From: Daucus carota subsp. sativus
Taxonomy: Eukaryota > Streptophyta > Magnoliopsida > Apiales > Apiaceae
NCBI RefSeq assembly: GCF_001625215.2
Contig: NC_030383.2
Location: 384,779-448,778 of the forward strand
Length of the DNA stretch: 64,000 bases
Direction: 5' to 3'
The translations under genes and the position numbers were made by a program. Shown piece after piece: positions 48,045 through 61,200 of this stretch (positions are counted from its first letter, which is position 1; each line of letters opens with the position of its first letter). The notes under the pieces are model-generated. The model saw only the letters and a list, made by a program, of their open reading frames with translations. It did no database searches and was not told the origin of the DNA.

Positions 48045-49311
48045 ATGGCCACCTCTTCTTCTTCCAAAACCTCTTGTTTCCAGTGCGAAGACTCCATCTC
48101 CGATAGCTTCAAACACGGCTGGCGTCTCCGCAGTGGCGACGTCGCTCGTCTCTGCAATCGATGCGGGTAAAGCATCCACTCTCATTCACCCTCAACAATG
48201 TGTTGTTTGTATATCTTGATGTATATATGTTTGGTTAGGTGTGTTTGTGTTGCTTGTTTTGTGTGAATTTGTGTAATTGCGTGTTTAGAGTTGGACGAGT
48301 GCTTCATACTATGTATCTCGGTGTTGATTGTTTGTTTGATTGCTTTCGGAATTTGTTGTTTTGAGACAAAGTGAAGTTGTTTTTTCTTGCTTCTCAAGTT
48401 ATCTTGTAAATGGTTAGATAAGTTGTGGCTCGAGGGACTTAAAATTGGAGAGTTTAGGACTTACTTGAGTGTTTCTGCTGGAGCGAAGAAATATATTACA
48501 ATATCGATGACCTCAAGGAAGTAAAGTTATTCATCTATGTGTTACCTGCTAGTAATATTCAACTAGAATACAGAGACATATTTTGTAGATGCATATGAGC
48601 ATAATATTATAGATAATATAGAGCAAGAAGACATTCAGAAAATTGGTTACTCATTAATTAGTTATGTCCTGAATGAACTTGTGCTTGTATTTGCAATGCA
48701 TTTGGAATTGAAGAATCACTATACTGAGAGCCCGTTTTAGTTGTTTTTTTATTGGCCAAATGTTAAATAATTCTGTACGTGAATTTTGAGTAAATAAGTG
48801 CTTATTTTGAGGTAAACAGGATCTTATACACTTCTCTTTTGAACGTTTTTCATACATACTTGGCGTTGGAGCATACAAGTCCAATAGGAACTTAACAATG
48901 GAGGGTACAGCAGTTGCTTAATATTTCTCACATTTGCCCTATTTTTCTCTGCTATGTAATTATTGATAATTTTAACAGTGCTAGAGCTTAATATTCCTTA
49001 GGGGTTCTGATCTCATGCTGCATGTGGTGTCATGTAACCTAAAGTACACTAGTTGAGATTCTAGGTTGACTGCAATGTAAATTTTATAATCAATATAATA
49101 ACTAATGTACAAGTGTGGAAACAGGTTCTTATAGCTTCGGGTTTATGTATCTTATGTAGTTTTTCCTTTTAAAATAGATCTGTTTACGAGGATGGTAGAT
49201 TCTGCGAAACATTTCATTCAAATGATGATGGTTGGAGGGATTGTGAATCTTGTGGGAAGGTGAGCTACTGTGTGTTTTTGTTTCTTTAGGAACTGGATTT
49301 TTTTTGTGTGT

Positions 49312-49342
<31 letters not shown>

Positions 49343-52300
49343 GGGGGGGGGTGCGGGTTCCAGATTACAGTTTTTTTTTAATAAGCATGTGAATCCTAAT
49401 TATCCTTGCAGTTGGTTCACTGTGGATGCGTTGTGTCATACAATGCCTATTTGCTGTTGGATTTTGGTGGAGTTATCTGCATGGATTGCTCAAAACGGAA
49501 CTTTATTACGGTGTGATAAATGATTAATATATTTTGTTTACTTATTCCTTAAAGTTAATATTTCTCGTTGCAGTCCAGATACTTGCATTTACCCTGTTAT
49601 TGATTGATGTATAGCAGAACATAACATACACAGAGTCTGATTGTTTAGAATCTGCTTACCCAACTCACACCACAAAAGCGATGATACAATAGGCTGTTGT
49701 AAGCATAAATGTGTGGTCAATTTTATTCATCCATAATGCCACACTACATGATATATCTAGATAGTACAGTGATGGAACCCCCTCAAATTTTTGATTGACA
49801 AAATAGTGCACTAACTTGGGTTATAAGTTATAATACCCACATGATATCTTTTGTACCTTAAGTTCCCATTTTCAATGTGCATCATCATTTCAGTTACATT
49901 GATAGTTGCTTATTGAAATTGGACCAGTCAACCTGTTATATGAGTTATGCAATTGTGTTGTTGGTTAGTTAGTATTTAGTAAGCAATATAAGCTTGTTTT
50001 GTAATGTTTCTTACCTACATAGTACATACTTAAATTATAAAATATATTACTTAGGTTTTAATGTAAAACTACTTAGGTTAATAACAATCTTTCAACTTCA
50101 TAATAATCAATCCACACTTTTGGGCTGAAAATATGTTTAACTTATGGGGCTAACTTCAACTTCCATGATATATTAAATCGTACCTCCAGGTCTAATATGA
50201 TCCTAAAATCCATCATCAAGATTTGAAGTTGTAAAATCATATAAAGTTCCAGCTTTTAACATGGTTACCGGTTTAAAGAGTTAATTATCTAGTTGGTCAC
50301 TGAAGTGAGTTTAATGAGTTGTCATTAGCATTTAGCACTAAGAGGCTTGTTGAGTTATGTTTTTACATTAGTTCAATCAAAATGTCCAGTATGGTTGTTG
50401 TTCCTCGAGTGATTTTCAACATTTTAAGTGTGACCCGTTGTATTTCAGGCTCGAAACCGCTGCTTATCGTTGGAATCTCAGGCAGGAACTGCAAATCTAT
50501 CCATAGACTTTGGCAAGAAAATTCACGTAGAACCTTGTAATTTGCCTTGGGTAAACAACACAGAGCTGCAACAGATCTCAAGAAAGTATCCTTTACCTCT
50601 ATATTCATCTTTTTGAAATCTTTAGATTTTAATGCAATCATAAAGTATTTAAGTTAATATTTCTTGACCCTATTTAGACCTAGATCTATCATCACTCCTT
50701 TGTTTGAGAAGATGCTAACTGCTAGTGACGTGGACCATAAGCTTGCACGCCTTGTGATACCCAAAAAATATGCAGAAGTAAGTCCAACTATTCTTTAGTT
50801 TTCTTGTGCAAATGGTTATAATTAAGCTATCATTGTGATTCAAGTGCATCAAGTGATGCATTCTGTTTATTTCAACATAATATTTGATTTGTATGGCTTA
50901 TCTAGAGGTGCTCTTCTGCCCAATTGCCCATAATTGTAACGAAATAGTCTTGTTCTTGATGGTTCTAGTTCGAAATATGCCATCATGATTGTTTAGGACC
51001 AAAGATTTTAGTCTCTGATCACTCTTTCAAAACTAGCTTATAACCCGTGTCATGCACTTATAACATTTGTTATTTTATTATATATATTTTAATTTTTAAT
51101 TTTTGTGTGAACATAAATTATATTAGAATAGTTGGCGTTTTTTATATTTGAAATATATTTTTAAATAGTTTATAAACGTGTTAGGGCTAATATATATTTT
51201 TATTGGGTGTGTTATTTAACATTTTGAATATGTTAAGCCCGTCAAAAATGTAATTACAAATTGGCCCAAAGAAATATGTTTCGATGAAAATGTTTAAATA
51301 GTTTTTAATTATAATAAAGAGATCTATACAACATGTTATAAATTAAGGCGCCTGTGCGTTTTTTGATTAAAATATTATGCATTTTTAATCAAAAATAGAT
51401 TTTTAAATAATTAATAAACGTGTTTGGTATATTTTATTGGGTTTGTTATTTAAGATTTTGAATAAGTTCTTAATAGTTAAGCCTGTTGGAAATCTAAATT
51501 AAAATTGGCCTGAAGAGATATGTTTTGATGAGAATGTTTAAATACGTTTTACTGACAACAAAGAGATCCATTAGAGCATTTTATAAATTAAGGAGGTCCA
51601 TAGGCTTAGATGCCGACCGATTGACAAACTTTTAATGCTTTGGCTTAAATAGTATAGTATAGATATCTAATTTTTATGGTGAGTAGGTTTATGATGTATC
51701 AATCTTTTCAAGTATAAATATGATCACGTCATATAAAACGAAAAGCTTCTAACCATATGCTATATGTGATACATACTTTTTTGACATCTATGTTTAGTGG
51801 AACTCATATAATTTAGCAGGCATATTTTCCAGTCGTTACTGCACCACAGGGGGGTCCCGTTGAATTCCAAGACACTGATGGTAAAGAATGGGTGTTTAAG
51901 TTCCGGTACTGGCCCTGTTCTTCCAGCAGAACGTATGTATTAGAAGGGCTTCGAGATTATATGAGTGCAATGAAAGGGCAAGTTGGTGATATGGGTAAGA
52001 TTTGAATTTCATCTTCTGTATCAGTTTGACCTCGCTACCGTCTATGCAGTGTATAGTTTTTCAGTGTTTGTTGTGCTATTCCATTACTAAGGTAAACATT
52101 TAACATGAAATACTTTCAGCAAATTTAATTTATCTATGGTTCTTTTCAAATGGACCTTATATACACACCATGATGGGCAGTTTGGCCCATTAAGCATGAA
52201 AAATTGTGTGCTTTCTGGCCTCTTGCTTTCACCTAATAGTTAAGTAGGTATATCTGCCCATACTAATCCAAGTGTACTTCGTGTGCTTCTGATGCCTTTT

Positions 52301-52522
52301 ATTAGCATATATATTTTTATCCAAAATGTTTAGCTACGTCTAAAAGAAATCTCTATTAAAACGGATTTTTTGTCCATGCCCAACTAGTTATGTGTTAAAC
52401 TGTTCTATGAAGTTGAGTCTGATTCCAACCAATTTTCTTCTTCAGTGAAATTTTATCGCATTGAACCAGAGGGGACGTTGGTGATCGGATTGAAAAAAGT
52501 TTCTGTTGGTCCTTCATCTTGA
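48045..52522 (+). CDS. Short VAL/HSI2-like B3 protein without CW domain
   Basis: Exons 48045-48166, 49178-49259, 49412-49510, 50449-50585, 50678-50777, 51820-51994 and 52446-52522 give 263 residues. The N-terminus is the PHD-like zinc region of VAL proteins: C11, C14, C37, C40, then GRFCETFH, DCESCGK, HCGC and CMDC (C91, C94). A B3 domain follows at about residues 153-258, with TPLFEKMLTASD, LVIPKKYAEAYFP, EWVFKFRYWP, SRTYVLEGL and GDMVKFYRIEPEG. Full-length VAL proteins repress seed genes by binding RY elements (CATGCA) and have a CW zinc finger and an EAR motif after B3. Here TGA comes seven residues past the B3 end. The stop lies two bases before a likely 3' UTR intron donor (GAG|GTACGC; acceptor near 53145). 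It may be a short repressor or a modulator of longer VAL proteins. Confidence 0.87.
49302..49351 (+). repeat. TG repeat followed by a 26-base poly-G run
   Basis: TG units then G26 at 49326-49351, in the second intron of the VAL-like gene. The G run could form a quadruplex in the transcript. Confidence 0.9.
51040..51660. repeat. Diverged interspersed repeat with internal duplication
   Basis: Two related segments of about 220 bp (about 51140-51357 and 51385-51605) in the fifth intron of the VAL-like gene share TTTATAAACGTGTT-like, TTGGCC.GA, ATATGTTT.GATG and AAAGAGATC blocks. The flanking ATAACCCGTG and TAGTATAGTATAGAT suggest an old transposon, class unknown. Confidence 0.5.
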
Positions 52523-53693
52523 GGTACGCACTAGATATTGTTTTATCCCCGATGTCTGATATACAAATGGGCATGTAGCAATGATGAAATATTGCCAGAT
52601 GAATGAATTTGGTATGCTAGTCATTCACCTTTGATAATAACACTGTGTTACTGTTACTATAGTTTAGTCAGAATCTTCCGACGATTCTCACGTCGATTAA
52701 ATAGTCTTAGTAATAACTAAAAGAATATCGACTGATTATGGATCGGACCACAAGACCTACCAAGTACTCTCAACTATGAGAATCTTGCCAGAAGATACAT
52801 TATAGTATCATATGCCTTGATCTTTGAAATTTACACACGCAGTGGTCACACAATACTTCTGTTACAGCATGCTTTAGGTTGTCGTTGGATTTTAACTTCA
52901 CATTTAAGTCGTTTGCTTTAGTCTTGATATACATCAATACACTTGTACACTATAAATTTAATATTTGCCAACCAAGAGTATGCTTCAAAAGTTTTATTTT
53001 TATCATGTCTATTCTTAATTGACACTACTTGACAGATTCAGCAAATAGAATAGATAATAATATCACAAGCTTCTTGCCTGTATTTTTTGTTCATTTGGAC
53101 CTTTATTTGGATTTGATCGAATTTATTAAATGTGCTTTCATACAGTTGTCAGCTTGATAGCCCTTGATGAACTTGTGACAATACATCGACGAATTTGAGT
53201 TGGCGTATACGTTTTCGCTAGGATACTTGTCATCAAGCTCCGTGGTTGGCGGAGAAGATTATGAAAGACTTGGCCCCATTTCAGCTTGGACGAACTTTTA
53301 GCAGGCCTTTTTAATGTTTGTAAAAGCTTATGCTAATATAGTCGTGAAAAAAGAATATGTTGTGTGCATGATATTTTTATTCACGATCAAGTATAGTTGC
53401 ACATAGAGTTCAGTTATATAGAAGTTTGAACAATTTACCTTTCGCAGAGATTTTTGGGGTTTACTAAAGACCTCTTAGTGCTAACTATTGGTTTTTTTTC
53501 TTATTTGAGGTCATAACTAGTTTAGTATATGTAATCATGGAAGGTATTAGGTATATAGTTTTAGAAGTTTTATTTGACTTGTTTCACTCAGGTTTTTATT
53601 GTGGGTGTTTGGGGGTCAAGAAGTTCGGCTTGCTTTAGCTTGGAAATAGCTTTAGAAAATTGCTTTTCACTTATTCAAATCGTTTGCTAAATA
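52523..53693. other. 3' UTR and flank of the VAL-like gene
   Basis: A donor (GGTACGC) directly after the stop and an acceptor at 53144-53145 suggest a 3' UTR intron of about 620 bp, then a terminal untranslated exon. I see no further coding sequence and no CW-domain exon. Confidence 0.5.
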
Positions 53694-54272
53694 CTCCCTC
53701 CGTCCCCCTCAATTGTTTACATTGGAGGGGGACACGGAGACCAAGACAATGTATGAAAAATGAGTAAAGTTAGATGAAAAGTGGGTAAAGTGGTGGGACC
53801 TATCAATATTTAATACTCCCTCCGTCCCATTTTAACTGTTTTTTTAGAATTTGATTGTTGTCCCAAAATATGTGACTTTCTCTTGTTTTCATACACTATT
53901 TGGTAGGTGAATTTCAATTTTGCCCCTCATTAAATGCAGCTTATATTTTCAATGCAATACAAATGATATTTTAGTTTGACTTTTATTAGGGGTAGCTAGG
54001 TAAAAGTATTTAAATAAACACCACAATAAATGTAAAAATTGGTTTGTGTGCATCTCTCTAAAAAAGCAGTTAAAATGGGACAGAGGGAGTAATAGATTTG
54101 AGATAGTGGAGGAAAGTAGTGGGTGTTATAGTAGTTTTTATTGTTAAATATGAGATAGTAGAGGAAGATAGTGGGTGTAATGATGAGAAAAACTTACTAT
54201 TTATAGTAATGTAAAGAAATGAGAGGACATCCCAGAATAGTAACTGTAAAGAAATGAGAGGGACAGAGGAAA
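53694..54272. mobile_element. Stowaway MITE (outer) carrying a second Stowaway
   Basis: The left end CTCCCTCCGTCCCCCTCA follows TA; the right end pairs with it as ...GAGAGGGACAGAGG. Inside, at 53816-54089, lies another element with its own TA duplication, so this copy is the older host. Confidence 0.7.
53816..54089. mobile_element. Stowaway MITE (inner, nested)
   Basis: 274 bp with long terminal inverted repeats, CTCCCTCCGTCCCATTTTAA at the left and its near-perfect complement at the right, between TA dinucleotides (53814-53815 and 54090-54091). This is the Tc1/mariner Stowaway pattern. Confidence 0.88.
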
Positions 54273-55197
54273 TTCCTAATTGGTAACTAGATGTTATGTA
54301 TTAGTAAATTTTCAAATTAACATAACTTTTAGAAAAAATTTTAAATCTAAATTTATCAAACATTTAACTAATATAAGTATTGCAAATATTTTAATTATTT
54401 ATGATTATGAATCTACTTATTACCCCCCACTTATAATCTAATTATCTATCTATGTATCACTTCCTCTATGTTAGTTTATAGTTATTATAATTATTAGTCT
54501 GTTTATTATTCTTTTGGTCATTTATAATATAATCATTACTCAATTTATTATTTTTTATGTTTAGATATGTTTGTATTTTAAATTGTTTTGTACAATTTTT
54601 AAGAGTTTTATTCACATATTTTAAAAAAATAATTTTTTTCTAGAATAAAAATATTGACATCATATTTCTATTTATAATTTTTTAAAAACAATAAGTTAAA
54701 AGAAAATAAATTTGTTTACACATGGGCAAGTGATTCATAACTTTTTAATTTCATCTTCTTACTAAAATCTTATATATTACAATCTCTTTTAATGATATTA
54801 TTATGTCATTATATTATTGTATCATAAAAATATATTATCATGAATTTCAAAAAATGAAAATAGTAAACGATTAATATATTTAGAAAACAAAAATAATGAA
54901 TGATGAATATACAGATTAGTATACAAGATCAATGACTACTTTAAGAGATAAAACATTTTTTGAAATTTAATATTAAATTATATAATAATAAATTATTAGG
55001 TAAGATTTGAGAATAATATCTTGATCGACATATTGTGAATTTATTAGCTTGAACTGTTGCAAATTCTGGTAAAATAAAATAAATGTATAAGAGTTAAATA
55101 GTTCTCGGAATTATAAAATTAACAATTGTATATGTTATTTCTAAAATTTGATATATTTTCCTCTGTCAACTGAATTTCTGATTTGCAATTTGGCACC
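54273..55197. other. A+T-rich flank upstream of CCDA
   Basis: Almost pure A+T-rich sequence with no frame or recognised repeat. The proximal part should hold the CCDA promoter. Confidence 0.5.
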
Positions 55198-55204
55198 TAT
55201 AAAT
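55198..55204 (+). promoter_or_regulatory. TATA box of CCDA
   Basis: TATAAAT, 72 bp before the ATG at 55270, a normal spacing for a plant gene with a 40-bp leader. Confidence 0.55.
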
Positions 55205-55269
55205 ATCTGTATGTATACGTGTATCTCTACTTCACCCTGTCATCCATTTCTGTATAATAATCGGCAAAC

Positions 55270-58200
55270 ATGAATCTAAGTTTACTCGCAAACAGTTCTC
55301 TTCTCCGTTCCGATTTGCCATTCATTTCAGCTCACACACATCCTCGCCGAAGCATTCATGGTCAGCGCTTCCTATTTTTCTCTGTTATAATATTTATTCT
55401 TCTTCTTTTTTTTTTAAATAAATTTTCATCCAAACAATAATTATCTGTTGTGATTCTGCTGCTGCTGCTCAAATACTTGAATTTGCTTGATTAAGTTGCT
55501 TCGTATTTTATAATCTTGGCTGCTAATTTGTGATCTATTTAATTTCTGTATAATAGGGATATATGCTTCACAATTGAACTTGCAGAAGAGTGTTTCCAGT
55601 GATAACTCACTCTCTCAACGAACCACGCCTTTGTTGGCGATTCATGATAATGCGATTTTTAAAGTCACTGCGCTTGCCACGGCTTTTACAGGTTATATTA
55701 TTCTTTTTTTGCAGTTGAAATGTCGAATTGAACATTGATATGTCCTCCTTTATTGAAATCATTATGAAGGATATCTTTGAAAACTTGGAACGCAATATGC
55801 AACAGAGGAGGCAAAAATACAATTATAAGCAAACACAACATCATTGTAGAAACGGGAAACCAGAAGAACTTGTTGGATTAATTCTTCTTCCTCTAGTACC
55901 CATGACGTAACTATAAGATATCTGTTTTGACAATTGATAACTATAAGATATCTGTTTTGACAATAAAGAAATATTTTGGTCCACAAGACTTTCATTGCGG
56001 ATCAAATATTTCTAGATCCGTACTTAATAGTGTAGTAATAAACCCAGATAGTGTTAGTTTCTATATTTAAAGCTTTAAAAGTTAATTATGGAATGAGCTA
56101 TATGATTATTACTTTCAAGCAAACAATTGTTCCAAGTTGGGTATGGTGTCAAATAGAATATTTGTTGCATTCTTTCCATAAGCTTATCTTTGCACATCCT
56201 ATTGTTAACTTTTCAGCAGCAAATTTGATTGTAGCGCACACAGCAGATGCTGCAAGTACAGAAAACATTATGGTGAGATTACTTATTATTACTTTCTAAA
56301 AGCCTTTAGTTTCGTATTAAATCACATTTCAATTGTTAAGTTCAACCGATTGTTTATATTTTCAATATTTTTGTATAATTTTACATTTGTACTTGTCATC
56401 TTAAAAACTAATCCTTAGCACAAAGAGGTTAGATGGAATTTAGTTATGGGGACAATATGGACTGCCATTAGATTTAAGTTGATACGCCATTTTAACGTCT
56501 ATAATTCACATGAAGAAAAATGTTCAGTGTCAATTTTTTCCAAAAGTTAATGGAGGAAGTAAGTCCTGTTCTTCGGCAGGCTAGTATATTGCAAAATTGT
56601 ATGCTTCACCAAATAATGACTAAAGTTTAAACTCTGCTAGCATGACCTTCATTGTTCATGTTCATACAATCTAAATACCTAAGTTTAACCTATGTGTCAG
56701 GAAATACCTGCTTCACTTTTTACTTTGGCCGACGGTGGGCTTGGTGATTGGTTTGGGGGGCTCCTATTTTCAGCTGGGCAGCAGGCAAATGAAGCTGTTC
56801 AGGACCAGTTATCAGCTCTCAGTTTTACCAGGTTAAGCTCCTTGTAGTCTTTTAGTGTTACAGTTGCTGATATACATTTCATACTGGCAGTTGCTCATGT
56901 TTTGGGACATTGGATATAAATTCTTGCAGTTTGGCTGTCATATTTGGTGCAGGCCTTGTCACTAGCCTCTCCCCTTGCACATTAAGTGTACTACCCCTGA
57001 CTTTAGGTTACATAGGTAAGAAATAATCACTGCTTCGTTTTCATTCAGATGATTTCTGTGATTAATTATTCTCTTGCTTCCTGTTGTTTATTGGTCATTT
57101 TGGAATTACACAGGAGCTTTTGGTTCAGGAAAAAGCAAGTCTGAGGTAAATAAGTTATTGGATTAAGATTCTTTATTCATGAGTTTTTCCTTGTAAATAA
57201 GATTGTAGTTAACTAAATAAGAGCTTAAAATTGTACCTTGATTGTAACCATGGGTTGCGTATCTTTTGACTGTACATCTGAAGAAGGGAATGCATGTATA
57301 GAAATATCTTTGCTTTCGTTACAAGTTATTAACCACTTATCGAGACTTAGCTCATCAATTAAATTGTAAATAACATAGGGGAAATAAAGAGTTAATATGT
57401 AGATAATATGTTGGAGGCAAATCATTGATGCATTATCTATCGGTACCCACCATAATAGACCAAATCGCTCCATGCCTCAAGGTGGGCAGTTTAAGCTGAT
57501 TTTTCAGGTTTAGCTTTTTAATTCAATTATAGGTAGAGAAGCAATTTGTGATGACTGGCGAACAATTTAAAAATTGAGCTGCTCCTGTAGCTACCAGAGT
57601 TCTATAGTCTGCTTCACCTCCCTCCCCACCCCCATACTCAAAACTTGAATACACTAAAATTTATTTTAAATACGTACAATATAAAACTTGAACAATTAAA
57701 TTTCGTTGTGAAAACCTCAAGGAAGTAATAGTTGGTGAAAGACTGAAGATTGCTTTTCATATGAAACTACCTTTCAGTTAAAACAGTATGCTTGTTTGCC
57801 ATATGCATTCGTCGTGGATTCCTGGCATTGTTTCCTTTATTATAGCTTTTTCATGATAAATATCCACACAATATTTTTTTCTTGCTTGACATATGCACCA
57901 AGTGAATTAAGCATATGTCATAACTTGCCCAGACATTCAGGAAAGCGTATTAAGTTAAGGAAAGCTATTTCACAGTTTCACTACTAGTCTACTACTTTTT
58001 GAATCAAGATAGAATCTTTATACCAAATTATGTGATGAATGTATTTGTAGTTGGAACCCTAAATTTTATGTGGGTCGTGGAGGGTAGTTGGTTTAGCTTG
58101 ATTTATAAACTGGTTAGAAACTGTGGCTTGAGTGGGGTTAGTTCACTTGAAAGTTATATATTTGATCTCCTTGGTACTTGTGCATATTAATGCTACATCT

Positions 58201-61200
58201 TATAATTTAATATATATACATGTATATATATGTAGAGTTAAGTTCTATGGAGTACAAAAAAAATTGGAGTATTGTAGTACAAAGTTTGATTAAATGTAAT
58301 CTAGTCATCTAAATTTCAATTTTTTTTTTGTCCAATAATATTTGTAAATATTTGACAACCTGCACATTATGTTCTGCAACATAAACATCGTGATCAAATG
58401 GTAAAATAATTACTTTTATAAATCATAGGACTCTATATTCTGCAATATAACTAATAAGCTGAACAATAATCTTAATACTTGTTAAAGTTGAAAGATATTA
58501 ATGATTAATTGACAATTATGTGTAGGACAACTTATAAATGATAGATTATATCAAAATTTGGATAATCAAAGATATTATATAGGATCAAACTAAAAAATTA
58601 TGATTTGTACTCCAATACTCCAATGTTTTTATGTACTCCATAGAACTTAACTCTATGTATGTATGTATGTATGTATGTATGTATGTGTGTATGTATGTAT
58701 GTATGTATGTATGTATTTATTGTTTCTTGTCGATTTTCCAACCTGGTGCTCTTGCTCTTGCTAGATAGCCGACCTATAATTTTTTTTAGTGCAACTGTCT
58801 TTGGTCTTCTACTGAGGAATATGTCTGATTCACACACGCACACACACGCGCACGCGCACACACTCTTATGGAAGGGTAAGGAAATTTAAGTACATAAGTT
58901 TAAAAAACACTCTGAAAAGGTAATACTGTTTCCAAGTATATCCCTCAACAAGTATAGTTATCAGAGAATAGTTTTAATCTGTTTTTTCCCTAATTACTTG
59001 TAAGTTAATGAAAGTATTATCATAATTCATAAAGATTATGAAATCAATTTTTTTATGTACTCCCTTTATCTTATTATTTGAGATGAATATTTCTGAAAAA
59101 CTGTGCTTGTATACTTAAATTGTATGCAATTAACCTTATTTGTTAGCTATGTTTGTGTACCTCATCATTCCACATAAACATTTTGTTGGACAAAATATTT
59201 AGTAAATAAACTATAGATAGATAGATTGTGCTTGCTAAACATAATTGCACTGATGAACACCTGTTCCTGCTTAGAGAGTTTGTTCTATAATCAGGTCGTT
59301 AAGGATTCTTTGGCGTTTGCATTGGGTTTGGCGACTACACTAGCATTGCTTGGTATAGCAGCTTCGTTTGCTGGGAAGGCATATGGGCAGGTAGGACAGG
59401 GACTACCGCTGGCAGCATCTGGTTTGGCTGTTGTGATGGGTCTAAATCTTCTAGAGGTAATTGATTTGTAATCTTGGAGCATGCTAACTTTAAAAGGGTT
59501 TTTCTATGCATCAGTTATTAAAGTGGCCGATTTAGTCTTGGAATTGAATGTTGCTTTAAAGTGCTTCTATATGCCTTGTTTTTGTAAAATTATCAATATC
59601 TGATGGATTTTCTTCGAATTGTCGGATAATTAGTCAAATATGGAGCTGTTTTTAAAGTTTCTGGATATGCAATTTGCCTAAAAGTTTCAAATTGGTAAAA
59701 ACCTCGAGAACTTGATGTTCTTGTTTGGCCTATAAATTCGTGCCATCCGTAGGGTTGATATTTATATAACAAATCAAATTTAAGAGCTCTGTTGTTATTT
59801 GTAGCCATTGGCTTTTTTATGCAATATATTTCATTTTCCATACTTGATTCCTGGTTAATGTGTCCAATAGTATTGTGCCAAACTTTCAACCATATAGCTA
59901 TATAATCCTTGGATCTCAGGGAAATGATTCAGTTTACTGGCCTCGATATGCTCAGTATCATGAATGATTTGTTGATTGTACAAGTAATGTTTGCAGTTGA
60001 CTATTATGCTGAAATTTAATTAACCTGTAATGAGTTGCTTGCTGGCCAATTATGCAGATAGTAGAGTTGCAACTTCCCTCTTTCTTTGACAATTTTGATC
60101 CACGAGCTGCTGCTGCTAATTTTCCTTCAAGTAACGAATTAAATGACAGAAAAATATCAGCACTTCGCTATGCATCTGTACCATCTGTTACTTTACTTGA
60201 TTTACTTATAAAAATGTTTTCACTTGTAGGTGTACAAGCATATCTGGCTGGTCTTACATTTGCATTAGCTGCATCTCCTTGCAGTACACCAGTGCTAGCA
60301 ACCCTTCTTGCGTATGTAGCATCATCCAAGGTAGTTCCAGAAGTCTGATTATTGTAAACACTAACTGACTGTATAAGATTAGATCGTTGACAGTTCCCGA
60401 GAATAATACAGTTTTTAAATGGATTTCTTAATACTGTGAAATAGGATGTTGTGTGATCACTAATCAGTTGTTCCTGGAGTACTGTAAATAACAAGGCATC
60501 AATAGACTTGAAATAAACCAATATAATTATTATTGAAATAATATAAATGACGTCTTTTGACTCTTCTCTTATTTGAATATTTGATGTGCACAACCTTTTG
60601 TTTTTAAACTTCAAATTTATGTAGTTGATGTTAAACAATTAGAAGCGTAGTATTGGATTGAATAATTAGGTTTGGTTTATGACACAGGATCCAATAATAG
60701 GTGGCAGCTTACTTTTAACATATACAACTGGATATGTTGCACCGTTACTTCTTGCCGCTTCTTTTGCTGGAGCATTGCAGGTATTTGATTTACCAATTTG
60801 CAATAGATCCTTTAGTTGAACTTTTGATATGTTACTTGCTGCTTCATATCATTATTCTTCTGAAAATTGATGCACAAATTTGTTGGGGAACTGGAACAGA
60901 TTATAGAACTAGATATTAGCTGCATTATATCCGAACAAGCTTGTGGCTGGTTCAGAGCTTACTGCTTTGCTATTGACCCATATAGTTCTCGATTTTATCC
61001 TCTACAGTATTCCTTTTACCAAAGATGGCTTTATTTAATTTTTGACAATTTGATCATGAAATTTTCGGCATTATCTAACTCACAGAAACATTGCAGAGTC
61101 TACTGTCATTCCGCAAGTTCTCAGCCTGGATTAATCCGATGAGGTAATTCTAAATTTATAGTTAGGTGTATTATTCCTGTTGCGTCTGGCACGTTTTATG

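Noticed and set aside
51040-51660. Possible CW-domain exons of a full-length VAL gene in this intron or after the stop
   Set aside because: No cysteine-tryptophan pattern was found. The intron holds an old repeat and the downstream flank is non-coding.
58598-58889. Frames made of repeated Met-Tyr-Val-Cys or Thr-His
   Set aside because: They are translations of the ATGT and CA microsatellites.
59593-59889. 98-residue minus-strand frame with HNTIGHI
   Set aside because: It briefly recalls a copia integrase, but no other retroelement motif is near and it lies in a CCDA intron.
60168-60638. 156-residue minus-strand frame over CCDA
   Set aside because: It runs antisense to CCDA exons and introns with no family likeness.
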